The translations under genes were made by a program, and so were the position numbers. Source: Cladopsammia gracilis (taxonomy: Eukaryota > Cnidaria > Anthozoa > Scleractinia > Dendrophylliidae). Taken from it: DNA of 64,000 nt. Shown in pieces: positions 21,031 to 33,216 of the stretch. The notes under the pieces are model-generated. The model ran no database searches. It had not been told where the DNA came from and worked only from the letters and a program-made list of their open reading frames with translations. How positions within the stretch are numbered: position 1 is the stretch's first letter; every line of letters starts with the position of its first letter. Where the stretch lies: contig JAJGOT010000682.1 in assembly GCA_022457155.1 (NCBI GenBank), forward strand, positions 188,501-252,500, in the 5' to 3' direction.

Positions 21031-21840
21031 AGTTCAATTTGGTTTGAGTACTTACGTTGGGTTATTTGTACTGAGGTCGCTTAATTTCCGTAGCCCACAT
21101 AGCTTTGGGTTAAGATTAAACGGGTTTAAAACTTACGCCTACTCAAATGTAAAGGTCCCTTGATGTTCTGGACTTCCATTACAATCGCTTGAAGTCTTAA
21201 TCTGTCATTGGCTATGAGTTATTAATTATGTTGTAGTCGGTTAGTTCCGATTGTTCGAAGTTCTTCCGGGTGCGCTGTCATACATCAACAGCCAGTTTTC
21301 TCTTGTTTTCTTTCTACAATTTCATTGAAATCACCCAAAATGTAATACACTGGTTTTTTTATAAGAACGTCTAATTTTGGAGCTGAGGCTGAATGTTCTT
21401 ATATCTTTTTGTGATTTGAGGCTGAACACATTGTTAAGATGTTCTTAAATTACATGGTATACACTACATGTACTTCAGTAAATCAATGCAGAGATGACCA
21501 GAAAACCTATCAAAGTGCATTACCTGCTGAGATATGGTACCAAGAACTGCTGATTGTGTGTGTCACCATTGTTAGTGTTATACAAAACATGCCCTTAAGT
21601 ATTTTGGTTAATTTACATTTGTTACCTTGATTTTACATACAGATTAGCAAAATAGAAACGTTCTTAATCGACTCTCAGCCTGACGAATGTTCTTAAAATT
21701 TTGGTTAATCTCAGCCTCGACGTTCTTATACAAAAGGTTCTTATAACAAAAACAGAGTTACAAAGAACAAAACTGTGTCCTCGAGCTCTCTCTGGTAAAA
21801 AAAACTCTCATCATCAGTGCGCGCGCACACACATCACTAA

Positions 21841-21960
21841 GGCCCAGTTCAAACATCGAACTTCACATGTGCCAAATCTAATGCAAATGAGCAACATCTA
21901 TTGATCTTGCTCATTAGCATTAGATTCGGCACATGTGAAGTTCCACGTTTGAACTGGGCT
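21841..21960. mobile_element. PIF/Harbinger-type MITE, TAA target site
   Basis: A 120-bp foldback. Left arm begins GGCCCAGTTCAAACATCGAA, and the right arm is its complement with a few changes (AGCCCAGTTCAAACGTGGAA). Arms are about 55 bp and nearly meet. TAA lies directly outside on both sides (21838-21840 and 21961-21963), the 3-bp duplication typical of PIF/Harbinger. It sits in the BEN-gene intron. Confidence 0.75.
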
Positions 21961-22633
21961 TAAAGCTCGCGCCATCGCTATTGTATCGATCCGTCAAAGT
22001 CTATATTAATTAGTCATACACTAGAACTCTCGGGTGAATTAAGGAATGAGTCTCATTCGATTTAAAGGGAGGTGGTCTGTTTTAAAAACATATTTGACTT
22101 ATTGACTTTTAACTTTCTAAGAGGATTTTAATTGTGGAAAATAATTTTTTTCGCTTACATGAATGGACTTGCCACGTCACGTGACTTGCCACGCCCAATT
22201 TGTAGCAATTTTTTTCGATCCAAATTTACGAGATATTGGAATAATATTTTTCTACTTAATTTGTTTTCTATCAATGACCATCAGCGCATGGTTTATGGAA
22301 CTAATCGGGGTTTTCCAAAGTTATTTGTTTTCTGTAAACTATAACGTTTTAATTTTAGAGGGACTGGGACTAGAGGAAAACAATGAATAATTATGCAGTA
22401 ATAACAGTTTTCGAAATTCCCCATTTAATTTGACGTATTACTCTGTAAATTGAAGGAAGGAAAAACGGGAGCTTTTAATTGAATTTTCATGCTGTAATCT
22501 GAAAATTCCATATTTTGCATAATTTAGGGCGTGGCTGGTCATGTGACCCTAAGAGACAAAGGGTACCATCCAAAAATGGTTTTGTTTTTCAGTGCATGGT
22601 TATAAGATAAAATATTAGGGAACGCTGAATAAA

Positions 22634-22955
22634 AGTAAAAAAAAATAAAAAAAGTAAAGTCGCGCACCCGAGCCAGAAGGCTCATAACGGCCGGAGCTTA
22701 AACCCGGTTTCTATAGCATGAAGCAACTAGGAATATTGCTACTCCCCCCTGAATGGGATGCTAGTCCATCGCAGGGTTACCCCCAGCATTTTGTCACCGG
22801 TACCCATTTATACACCTGGGTGGAGAGAGACAGTGTGGAGTAAAGTTTCTTGTCTAAGGAAACAACACGACGGCAGAGACCAGGCTTCGAACCACCGACC
22901 TTCAGGTTGAAAGTCCGACGCGCTAACCACTACACCACCGTGCCGCCCACAAAGG
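22634..22955 (-). mobile_element. tRNA-derived SINE
   Basis: On the minus strand the head (from about 22950) has an RNA polymerase III A box (TGGTGTAGTGGTTAGCGCG) and B box (GGTTCGAAGCC). A conserved body follows (GGGTAACCCTGCGATGGACT, then ATCCCATTCAGGGGGGAGT) and a T/A-rich tail. Flanking near-repeats GGAACGCTGAATAAAG (22619) and GGGACGCTGAACAAAG (22956) are a 16-bp target duplication with two differences. The tRNA-like part cannot be a real tRNA: it continues into the SINE body. Confidence 0.85.
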
Positions 22956-23077
22956 GGACGCTGAACAAAGCTAGAAAAAATGATGAAAACCCAATACTGT
23001 ACACGAGGAGCCATGCCTTAATTCACGCGAGACTGCCTATCTGTTCTGAATACGGCTAACAATGGTGTTTGTTACAG

Positions 23078-23461
23078 GTTCAGTTGTTGGCCAAGTTCCT
23101 CAAAGAACAGAACCAAAAACAAACCTGCTTAAAGAAAAAGAGAAGTGAACATCCAAAAGTTCAGACTGTGGAGGCAAGTGTCCAGTGCGAAAGCGGTGTG
23201 GTGTTAAAGCAGACGGCTGATGCATCTGTACAAACAGATCACTATGATGTCGTAAACGAGTTAAAAGAGCAGATTCAGAACCTAACAGAAGTAGTAAGGC
23301 ACTTAACCGCAGTAAAAGGCATCAATCAGCAACAGCCCAAGACTCCTAGCTCACCTTTGTTTGAAGATGATCTTGACACCGCAATGGATGTTATAACAAG
23401 TTTCTGTCGCGACCCCACTCCTAGGCTCCCCAGGAATCAGCCATCACAGTCCCCCGGCTTC
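23078..23461 (+). CDS. BEN-domain gene, coiled-coil exon
   Basis: Begins after TTGTTACAG with VQLLAKFLKEQNQKQTC and continues in frame from the previous exon. A heptad-like segment follows (DVVNELKEQIQNLTEVVRHL, about residues 62-81 of the exon), consistent with dimerisation, then KTPSSPLFEDDLDTAMDV. The coding sequence appears to run into a retroposon tail at about 23461; a donor site was not found, so the exon's true end is unsure. Confidence 0.55.
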
Positions 23462-23622
23462 TATATAGGCTTCCTTGTCACTACCACATTAAACATTTTG
23501 TAGTCTATCGTCTTTTAAGTTATTATAAATTTGTAGTGTATTGTATTATTATTATTATATATACATATATATTTTTTAATGTGGTTAATGGCAAAATAAA
23601 TAAAATGAAATGAAATGAAAAC
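23462..23622. mobile_element. Retroposon 3' tail inserted in the BEN gene
   Basis: AT-rich text with ATTATTATTATT, ATATATACATATATAT and a terminal AATAAAATGAAATGAAATGAAA microsatellite has the form of a CR1/L2-like LINE or SINE 3' end. It separates coding text on both sides. Target duplications were not identified. Confidence 0.45.
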
Positions 23623-24027
23623 CCAGGTTCATTCGAATATTGACAAGGAACTGTCACCTATTTACCTTCCTCCAGTGACTCAACGAAGATTGCCCCTTGT
23701 GTCCGTGGATCAGAACATCCCTCAGTTGTTTAGTCATGGACCCACAGATGAACAGAGACGCAAGGTTGGAGCGATTGTTGACCTTGGCGACGCTTATCAA
23801 CAACTGCACTTGCCTGTGTTGACATCCTCTTGACTGACTGCGAGATGGCAAAAGGGAATATGTCCGGTTCAAAGGGCTATCAGCAGTTGAACAGTACTAA
23901 GATGCACTTCTTGATTTCTCTCTTGCAAAGAAAGTTCGTCTCATCGTATTTTAATGAACAGTGGTCTGAAATTGCTGCCCGAATCAATACCAAATGCAGG
24001 GCAAAGAGGAGAACACTGATTCAATGA
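23623..24027 (+). pseudogene. BEN domain, frameshifted
   Basis: First frame: IDKELSPIYLPPVTQRRLPL ... FSHGPTDEQRRKVGAIV; then, in another frame, ACVDILLTDCEMAKGNMSGS, KGYQQLNSTKMHFLISLLQR and INTKCRAKRRTLIQ, the core and C terminus of a BEN domain. The frame change falls near 23800, and an in-frame TGA at 24025 comes just before LKKQTF, where the domain would still continue. The gene may be non-functional, or an unseen splice may skip the break. BEN domains bind DNA. Confidence 0.55.
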
Positions 24028-25496
24028 CTTAAGAAACAGACTTTTTCTCGAAACTAAATGAATTACAGACTGTTGTAACTAGATTTCATAGTTGCCGTTG
24101 TTGTACCTTATTACCTTGGTCACGTTTCCTGTAACTTAAAACAAAACTTAATTTGTACATTGATTGGCACTTTCATTATAGACTGATGTAACTCCATTTC
24201 GTAGACCATTGCTGTAGATTCATTTTAGCTCCACTGAATTAGTTCCTCAATCACAACAGAAATATTTCCTGTAATGTAAACAATATAAGTTTTTACTTAA
24301 ATGTTTTTACAGATATAATGTAGCCCAAGTTTAATACGGTAGAGAATTTTGATGAAAGCGAACATTGTTTTAATGTAGTCTGTTTGAGTAACGCAGAGAT
24401 CCTGAGCATTTCACGCAGTGCCCAATTGTACGGCTTGGGGCATAAGCGACCTCTGGTGCATTTTAGTTCAGTTATTTTTTGTTGTTCAATGGCTCTGATT
24501 TTCCGGGGTTTTTTAATGTTTCCTTAAATTCTTTCCGGAAATGTGTCTCGACCTTAAATCCACTGTTTTGCATCTCATTTTAGGATAAAAGTAGAAAAAT
24601 TGTCTGTACGAATCGAGTATGAGTAATTTTCTCACCGTTACCCTAAAATGAAGCGCAGAATACCAATGCTCCCTGAATCAAATAGAGGCAAAATGCAAAA
24701 ATTCCTGCAAAGCTGAGCCAAAACAAGGAAAAGCTTTCGTTTTGTTAACAATCTGTGTTGTCATGCCATGCGCTTCGTGGAATGAGCACAATTTTTTTTC
24801 CCCAAAAACTGAATCGAGGCTTGAAGATGCTTGCTCGTCTGTACAGGCCTTGTCACGTGCGCGACTCACATGCCAATTTGTTACATAAGATCATTCTCAC
24901 CTGATCCTCGTACTTTCGCAAACCGATTGTAGTCCAGGCATGCTTCGTGATCTTTCTATTTTTCTAATGAAAAGAATCCGTCTGAAAACTATATTTTTAA
25001 CTTTCACGGTTTTGCCTGTTTTTGGCCGGTCTGTTAACCATGCAAACAATGACCGTTTTTATGCTACAGCCGTTAATATCGTCTAAGACGTTAAAGTCAT
25101 CTTGAGACGACTTTAACGTCAATATCAGGCAACATCTGATATTCGTTTTACTACTTATTTAGTTTCATGTTCTACTTGTGCTCTACACTTTCTGGTATCA
25201 ACTACTTCACAGGGTGAAACACTGAAGTGCACAATATAGATCTGGAGTCTCTAGCAGGGCGAGGGAGGGCTAAAGAATTCTCCCTAGAAAATTAATTTAT
25301 CACAAAAGTTTGTAGAAATACCTGGCTTATTGTAGTGCACAGAAATGTTTACGAGCTACTTACACAATACACGACTTTCATCTTGTTACAATGCAATGCT
25401 TGGCACAGGTTCTTTCTGAAACACATTTACAGTTCTTCCTCATCACCATCATCGTCATCAAATCTTTGGCCAGTAACACTGTTTACATATTGATCA
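24028..25496. other. Gene-free stretch with one perfect palindrome
   Basis: No open frame with a recognised product. At 25087-25120 the arms GACGTTAAAGTC and GACTTTAACGTC are perfect complements (12 bp) around a 10-nt loop. The first few hundred bases are probably the 3' untranslated part of the BEN gene. Confidence 0.5.
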
Positions 25497-26424
25497 GTGC
25501 ATGTGCAGGCATCAGTGCAGGGAAGACCGTTTCTTACACATGAACAGCATCTGGTTTGGCAAGTGCCTCTGCATCCTCAGCAGACTAGCTCCATCACGGC
25601 CTCTGGAGCTGGTGCCAGATTTGTCCAGACAATCTCCAGGCGACCATCCCTTAGCTGCCAGCCTTGGTGTTCAAGACCTACATCTGTCAAGCGGCCTGGA
25701 CAAACTACGAAGTCGCCTCAAGGCTTAACACACAAAGTGGAGTTCTTTGCACAGCAACTTTGTTATCCTGCATTGGCCCAGATGTTCTGGAAATCTATTA
25801 TGGTCCGCCTTTTGCAAATACTAAGGAGACAACTCAAATTGATAAAGTCATAGAGCTGTGATACGAATGAAATCTACGGAGCTTATTTGATCAATCAGAG
25901 AGTGCAGCAGATTGGTGAGTTGTTTGATTCATTTCTTACAGCTGTACGCTAATCAGCCAAAACATGCAACTTTGGTAGTATGCAAAAGCGCATGATTCAA
26001 GACAGAGTCGTGTTAGAAATTAGAGATAACAGCACTTGTAAAAAAACTGTTAGCTGAGAATAAAGTTACACTTAATAAGTGTATTGATATTTGTCGTGCG
26101 AGTGAAACCACATCTGAGAAGCTAAAAGAAATGTCCCAAGTGGAGGAAGTTAGCGCCATTACCACAGGGAACCCAAAGTGGAAGACAGATGCTCGTAATA
26201 AGTCAGGGCAGAAAACCATCAAAGGCCAGCTTCCCACCCCTAGTAAACAGCCTGGTCAAATTAAATGCAAGTTCTGTCACAGAACTCATGCTCGAAAAAA
26301 AGAACTCTGTCCAGGGTGGCAGCAGAAGTGTGGCAATTGTGGCCAAATGAATCATTTTTCAGTAGCTTGTAACAGCCAGAAAGCTAAGCAGCCAAGTAAG
26401 AAATCAGAGGTGCACAATTTTTAG
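25497..26424 (+). pseudogene. Ty3/Gypsy gag with CCHC knuckle, decayed
   Basis: Recognisable gag pieces: CTATLLSCIGPDVLEIYYG, then TTQIDKVIELYE, CNFGSMQKRMIQDRVVLEI and KCIDICRASETTSEKL, in changing frames with several stops. The last frame (26131-26424) is basic and carries a zinc knuckle, CGNCGQMNHFSVAC (C-x2-C-x4-H-x4-C), preceded by a CKFC...C group. Gag would package element RNA. The pol region follows on the same strand. No LTR found upstream. Confidence 0.7.
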
Positions 26425-28190
26425 AACAGCAGTCCCCAGATTTCAGTGAGGAAGACAGCGATGATCATTGTGATGATTATTTGGACTGTGGTGCGACAGT
26501 CAACATTCTCCCAGTAGATATCCATCGTCAAATTTATCATGACCCTCAGCCCTCGCAAACTACTCTAGTCATGTTCAACAAATCAGAGCTAAAAACCTCT
26601 AGGAAGTGTCAAGGTTGAGATCCTGAACCCAAAGAATGAACAGTGCTTGCTCATTGAATACACCGTTGTACCAAGCGGTCACACTGTGTTCTTCGGTGCT
26701 GAAACAATCCAGCAGTTTGGTCTTATCACTATCAATGCTGACAAAATTATGTCTATCGGATGAACCTCTCACACAGCTGGACATTGTAAGCGAATTTGAA
26801 GATATCTTCTCAGGAGAGGGAAAGCTAGAAGGAAAACTTTACCTTCAGCTCAACCAAACGGTACCACCAGTGGCACTTCCAGTGAGAAAAGTCCCTTTGG
26901 CAATGAAAGAGCCTTTGAAACAGGAACTAGATCACTTTGTAGACAGGCATGTTGGTACCAGTGGATGTTCCATCGTAGTTATCAAGAAGAGCAACGGGAA
27001 GATAAGGCTCTGCATCGACCCAAAAACGCTAAATCAGGCACTGAAGAGAAACCACTACTCCCTTCCAGTGATAGATGATCTGCTACCACTACTGGCAAAT
27101 GCTAAGATCTTTAGTGTAGTACATGCAAAAAATGGGTTTTGGCATGTACAGCTTGATTCTGAGAGTAGCCTACTCGCCACATTTGGTATCCCTTGGGGAA
27201 GGTTCAGATGGACTAGTTTACCATTCGGAATCTCGCCCACCCCAGAAGAGTTTCAGAGGAGATTAGAATGCGCCCTAGAAGGGCTGGATGGAGTGAAACC
27301 AATATTTGATGATATACTAGTTTTTGGTGTTGGAGAGATCCCAGCAGAAGCACCGTCTGACCATTGATGCAAAACTGAGAGCCTTATTTGAATGCTGCCA
27401 TACCCAAGGCATCAAGTTGAACAAAGATAAGCTTAAGCTTTGGTGCAAAGAAGTTAAGTTTATGGGAGATGTTATAATTTCATGTCAAGATGGTCTCAAG
27501 CCTGATCCAAACAAGGTACAAGGTATCATAGAGATGCCAACACCATCCAGCAAGCAAGATGTAAAGCGTCTTCTCGGCATGGTAAACTGCTTGCAGAAGT
27601 TTGCATCTAATCTGTCTGAAATTACTACCTAATGAGAGATCTGTTGAAAGAGGGAAACCAGTTCCAGTGGGATGAGCAAGTACAAGGACGTAGTTTTAAG
27701 CAGGTCAAGGAGATACTCTCAGCCACTCCCGTCCTCAAGTTCTTCAACCCCAAAGAAGTTGAAATCCAGTGAGATGCTTCTGACCGAGGACTGGGTGCAT
27801 GTGTTATGCAAGGAGGCCAGCCAGTTGCTTAAGCCTTCTGATCCATGACTGCAACAGAAGCAAATTATGTGCAAATAGAGAAATGCTCGCTATCCTGTTC
27901 GCAGTGGAACTTTTGAGCAGTGCATGTATGGATGACCAGTCAAGATTCAAACCGACCACAAACCTTTAGAGAGCATCTTCCGCAAGAGCCTACTCAGTGC
28001 CCCCAAATGTCTCCAAGATTACAGAAGTTTGACCTCCAAGTGTCCTACAAAAAAGACACTGAAATGTTTTTAAAGTATACCCTAAGTAGAGCGTATCGAG
28101 TACGCAGCAACACAACACAGGTTGGAGCAGAAGATGTGTTGAACAAAGAGAACCTGAGGGGGTCTGGGTCAGCAATGGAAGAGTGAAGAC
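26425..28190 (+). pseudogene. Ty3/Gypsy pol: protease, RT and RNase H, decayed
   Basis: A protease remnant (DCGATVNILP, near 26485) is followed by an RT frame (26770-27367): LDHFVDRHVGTSGCSIVVIK, GKIRLCIDPKTLNQALKRNH, TSLPFGISPTPEEFQRRLE and the active-site box IFDDILVFG. The motif with the first catalytic Asp reads VVHAKNGFWHVQLD, i.e. His where Asp is expected. RNase H text (DASDRGLGACVMQGGQPVA, EANYVQIEK) contains several stops; RLQKFDLQVSYKKDTEMF and LSRAYR mark its C terminus. No integrase follows; the copy is cut at about 28190. Confidence 0.8.
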
Positions 28191-28255
28191 GTCTCGAAAA
28201 CCGCTCCCACAAATTTAATATTTGAAATCCATCTATCATCTCCGAATTGTCTTAC

Positions 28256-29104
28256 ATGGCCGACCTCTTCAGCAGATTTAAACGCAAGGAAAGAGGAAGC
28301 AGCGGTTCCCATAGTGAGACTTCTCCGCAAGGAAAAAGAATTTGTGAAGAGGATTCGAACGACACTGACGAAGTTCTTGTGGATTTGGATATGGCGAAGG
28401 ACTCGGTGGCTGTGAAGTTGCAACAAGTTCTAGATAAGCTTGGTAAAATGGATGAGAAAATTGAAAGTGTCATGGCCAAAGTGACTGGCCTAGAAAAAAC
28501 GATGACCAGCATTCAGTCAGAAGTTTCTTCCCTCAAAAACAAGGTGGACTCTATGGAAAGCAAACTGAAAGAAATAGACGAAGGTTTAAAATTCGCAAAT
28601 GCTGAAGCTGAGCACCTCAAAGTGCAAAGCAGTGCTAATCAACAAAGCATAAAATATCTAAAAGAACGTGTTCTTTATCAAGAAGTTTATAATCGTAGAG
28701 AGAACTTGTGATTTTTTGGTCTTCCCGAGAACGAGTCAACAGTCGACGACTCAAGTGAGGTAGTGTACCGTTTCATAGAGAGAGATTTAAATATCGAAGA
28801 TGCTTGTAAAATAGAGTTTCAGAGAGTTCACCATATTGGAAGAAAAGTTGGAGGTATTTCTCGTCCTATAATTGCGCGGTTTCTCAGATATCCTGATCGG
28901 GAGCGCATCTTTAAAGCAGCTTTGGAAGCACAGAACGACCTTCAGGATGTCAAGGTGTATGCGGACCTACCAAAGGAAATACAAGATAATCGGAAGAAGC
29001 AATGGCCACAATTAAAGCGTGCAAGAGAAGAGGGTAAAAGGGCTTACTTTAGTAGGAAAGAGCCGGACAAATTATACATTGAAGGACGTTTTGTCGCTCC
29101 TTAA
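28256..29104 (+). pseudogene. L1-like LINE ORF1, one internal stop
   Basis: Starts at ATG 28256 (MADLFSRFKRKERGSSGSHS). A long coiled coil follows (about residues 45-130: VLDKLGKMDEKIESVMAKV, SLKNKVDSMESKLKEID), then a TGA at 28709 inside the L1 ORF1 signature RREN-L, then the RRM and C-terminal domains (FFGLPENES, CKIEFQRVHHIGRK, PIIARFLRYPDRERIF, KEIQDNRKKQWPQLKRAREE). ORF1 trimers coat element RNA. Apart from the stop the frame is clean, so the copy is fairly young. Length of about 280 codons fits the family. Confidence 0.8.
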
Positions 29105-29429
29105 TTATTATTTTTTTTCCTTTTTCTCATTGGAAAAATGCACTTGTAGGTTATTTTATAATCATTGCAATTTCTTGTTTGGTTTTATTTTTCGCATATG
29201 TTTAAAAAATGCGGGAGCACTCTGTGCATAATCAAGCTGTACCAAATCCCATGGGCTGCATATTGGATATTATTATCAGCAGCCATTATAGCTTATTGTT
29301 TATGGTGTTAAATGTTATTTGTTTTTTGACAGTACTTACCACTCTTTTTCTTTTGATATTAATTTATGCATTTCTTGTGCAGCTTTTGACATTTTAACAG
29401 ATTTCTTTCTGACATGTAATTCAATAATA

Positions 29430-31320
29430 AGGAATACACGGATTTTAAATTATTAGTTCAGGAACAGTGTCTTTTTATTGAAAATTTGAATTGTATGATT
29501 GATGTTGTTAGTGATAAGAAACTTAAGTTGGTTGTGGGAGGAGATTTTAACATTACATTAGAGTCAGATCTTGATTGTTCGGGAGGCAACCCGATTCAAA
29601 AGGCTTCAGTTAAAAGAATTCAAGATTTGTGTCTTGATCTTGACCTTGTTGATATCTGGAGAATTGGAAATCCTACAATGAAACGTTTTACCTGGAGGCA
29701 AAAAAATCCCTTTATTCAGAGAAGGTTAGACTACTGGTTAATTAGCGATGTCTGTCAAGAAGATATAGATTTAACTGACATTATTCCGTCAATTAATTCT
29801 GACCATTCTGCGATTTTTCTTCATATCAATAACATAGAGAAGTAAAAACATGGCCCTTCGATTTTGAAATTTAATTAAGTATAAGATAAGACAGGTGACG
29901 ATAAAGTATAGCAAAGAAAAGGCTTGACAAAGAAGGAAAAGACATTTGATATTGAAAACTCTCTTAAAGACATGGAAGAAAAATGCAGTAATAGCCCTAC
30001 TTCTGAGAATAAAGAACTGAAAATCCTTAAAATGAAATATATTGTTTATGAAAAAGTAGCAATGGGGGCAATTATTCGATCGAAGGCAACTTGGTATGAA
30101 AAGGGAGAAAAAAGCAATAAATGTTTTTCAAATCTTGAATCTCATTGAAAGGCTAAATCTTCAATTCGTAAGGTCTTTAATAATGAAGGTGTTGCAGTCA
30201 CAGATCCCAAAAAGATTTTGGGGGCTATTGAGGGTTTTTATTCTAATCTTTACAAAAAGGTTGATCTTGAGCCGTCTGAAATCTTGATAAATTCTTTTTT
30301 GGAAAATCTGCTTATGCCTAGACTCTCTCCTGATAATGTTAAAGTATGCGAAGGTAAATTAACAATGGATGAATGTGTTAGGAGTCTCAAATCTTTTGAA
30401 TCCAACAAATCTCCCGGTAATGATGGATTAACTGCGGAATTTTATAAGTGTTTTTGGAATACTGTTGGGGAACTACTAGTAGAACTACTAGAAGCCAGCC
30501 TTAATGATTTCTATGACTTCGGTGAATTATCAAATACACAAAAGCAGGCCATCATAACATTATTAGAGAAAAAAAGATAAGGATAAAAGAGATATTTCTA
30601 ACTGGAGACCAATTTCTCTGATTAATGTTGATGTTAAAATAGGATCAAAGGCGATTGCTAAAAGACTCGAATCTGTCCTTCCTAGTATTATACATTTCAA
30701 CCAATGTGCCTATGTTAAAGGTAGGACTATTTTTGATTCGGTTAGAACAATAGAAGACATCTTAGAGTATACTGAGAGATACAAAATCAACGGAAGATTG
30801 ATTGCCATAGATTTTAAAAAGGCATTTGATTCAGTGAGTAGAGAATTTCTATTCCGCACTCTAGCGGCCGTTCGCTTCGGCCCTTCATTTATTCGATGGA
30901 TTCATACCTTTTATAATATTTCTAGTTGTGTTTTAAATAATGGCTTTGCTACTGCACATTTTGATATCCAGCGTGGTGTTAGGCTGGGAGATCCTCTTTC
31001 TCTGTATCTCTTTATTATTGTGTTAGAGACTTTGGCTTCAACGATACGGTCCAACGATAACATTCAGGGTATTATGGTTGAAGATGAAGAAATCAAATTA
31101 GGGCTGTTCGCTGATGATTTGACTGCCCTTTTTGAAGAAAGATAAATCTCTCCTAAAGTTCCTCGAAGTTGTGTTGCATTTCGGTGAATGTTCTGGCCTC
31201 GAAATAAATCATGATAAATCAGAAATATTATTGCTAGGGAATTCTACTTCTGTGCCGCCAAATCTTTACCACACTCCATTTAGGGACATAAAGATTAAAG
31301 TGCTACTACGATCAAATTTT
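29430..31320 (+). pseudogene. L1-like LINE ORF2: partial endonuclease and RT
   Basis: Endonuclease text starts mid-domain (KLVVGGDFNITLESDLDCSG) and ends with SDHSAIFLHI, so its N-terminal third is missing. RT follows with frameshifts near 29845, 30145 and 30580: IRSKATWYEKGEKSNKCF, NKSPGNDGLTAEFYKCFW, NWRPISLINVDVKIGSKAIA, IDFKKAFDSVSREFL, RGVRLGDPLSLYLF and FADDLTALFEE. The FADD box is intact. The sequence stops being LINE-like at about 31320. Inter-ORF text lies at 29105-29429. The internal loss in the endonuclease plus 3' truncation make the copy inactive. Confidence 0.8.
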
Positions 31321-32130
31321 TGATTTACATTTTTTTACATTTTCGTGTACTATTAGACTTCCTTACTCATCTTGCCAAATTTCAATTCATTAGGCACATC
31401 AGAAGTCATTTAATTTTAACATTTATTTCCGAGAATTTACGGCCGCCATTAAAAAACCTTGTTCCAAGGCTTGGTTGCGAATGGGAGAAAGTGACGTAAA
31501 AGACTCAAACATACCTCACGGGTTGAAATTATAATAACAATAAGTGTTGAAAATCACGCGAAAAGCAACAAAAACTTTAGACTCGTTCTTCGTGCAATTT
31601 TCTAACAAGAATAACAAAATCTCAAAAATGCCCCTCTCATATGAGCCTAACAAAGCAGTGCGGGAGTCTCCATTATTAGAGGAAGTTAGAGTTGAATACA
31701 TTGTAAGGCCTGTATACATAATTACACTAGGTAATATTTACACTTCATCGTATAAATTAAATATTTTAGAGGTCTTAGTACGTTGCCAAAATTTCACTTC
31801 ATTTCACCAGTAAAAGCCCAAAACGACCTCCAAAATACAATAGTTAATATTAAAAAAATACAAAAGTTAATATTAACTTGAATTCATAGAAGGAATTTCC
31901 TTTCAATAACCGTCAACTATCAAATGCCCTAAAATGTAACTGTCAACCGTCAAAATCGGAAAAATTTAACCGTCAACCGTCAAAGCTACACCCCCATTGA
32001 GACCCTCTAAATACGTATTTCCTGTTGATAAGCCCAAGCACAACTCAAATCTAAACTAGTTTAACATAAAGAACTTTTGTTCTGACTCTGTATAAGTTCT
32101 GGAAACTGTCCAGTTTTCCCATTTAGAGAA
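31321..32130. other. No recognisable gene
   Basis: Includes an AT-rich segment with two adjoining AACCGTCAACTATCAA / AACCGTCAACCGTCAA phrases near 31910-31990. No conserved frame. Confidence 0.5.
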
Positions 32131-32149
32131 CACTAGAAAGGCACACACT

Positions 32150-33005
32150 ATGAGTCATGATACCCCTAGTTTATCATTGCATGAGATCAATGAGCTCAAG
32201 CATTTAATTAGAGATGCCCAGCGTCCAGCAAGTTCTACTATTACTTCTTCTCTAGCACATTCCCTAGCTGATTCAGATCTTCCTCAAAATGTGGGTTGAG
32301 TGATAAATTCCTCTCGCAGTATTAATGATTCATCTCAGCTGATGCATCAACCATCCAGACCATCTTCTTCTATGGGACGGTTTATTCCTTACAGAAGATG
32401 GAAGAGGAAAGAAAGTCATATGATCTGAAATCGGTTGTCGTTGACTTCATAAAAGAAGTTAGAGATGATGTCCTTACAAAAAATTCAACGGTAACATGAT
32501 TATCGAGGCTCCATTCCGCATTCAAGAGCAAGAATCGGATGCATCAATTCGTAGCCGTGTTTGGAAAATACACTCCTGTTATTAATCATATGATGGAAGT
32601 TTCTACTACGCTTCGAGGACGGGTAGATCTACACTAAACGTTGGCCCTTGTCAGACAGATGGCAAAGTGGTGTATACCATTAACTCCAACTCCACAAACA
32701 ACCTCTACATAATGCTAACAAAGCCGGCCCCGCAGGGAGGACCCTGAAGTCAGGAAGGGGAAGAAGCAGATGAAGAGAACGAAGGTGTAGACTTAAGTAC
32801 ATTTTCCCTTTGTTCTCCTACTGAGTGACCTTATGCGAGATAAATTTGAATAGAGTAGTATAGATAGTGGTGCTACTACAGTGTGGACATTGCTTTTCAT
32901 GCCTTCTGAAAACTACTGATTCAGTATCAAGGCTGGCCTCATGATGAATCCTGTTAATATTAGCCGCCCAGCTTGATTAGTTCTTCAGGATGGCCTACAG
33001 TCAAA
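32150..33005 (+). pseudogene. Heavily decayed coding text, possibly a retroelement
   Basis: From ATG 32150 a frame reads MSHDTPSLSLHEINELKHLI, then a Ser-rich stretch, with stops by 32298. Later pieces include KNRMHQFVAVFGKYTPVIN near 32530 and SSIDSGATTVW near 32865; the last resembles an aspartic-protease DSGAT core, suggesting a retroelement gag-protease remnant. The identification is weak and no RT is present. Confidence 0.25.
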
Positions 33006-33029
33006 TCTATGGTGGCCCAGAAGGCTCAA

Positions 33030-33125
33030 ATGCAAACAAAAAAGAAAACGCAAATTAAAAATAGAAAGCGCAAATTAAAAAAAGAAAATGCAAATAAAAA
33101 AGAAAACGCAAACAAAAAAGTCAAA
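33030..33125. repeat. Purine-rich short tandem repeat
   Basis: About five imperfect units of 17-19 bp of the form AAAGAAAACGCAAATTAAAA, almost entirely A with G/C spacers. Confidence 0.8.
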
Positions 33126-33216
33126 ACAGAAGTAAACAGGAAAAACACGTAGGGCCTGATCTCCAGGATTGCGTTTTTGCCATTTTGTTCCTCACTGTTC
33201 CTCGCTACAAGCCGCC

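Noticed and set aside
22880..22955. tRNA-like sequence with A and B boxes
   Set aside because: It continues into a SINE body and tail and is flanked by a 16-bp target duplication, so it is a SINE head and not a tRNA gene.
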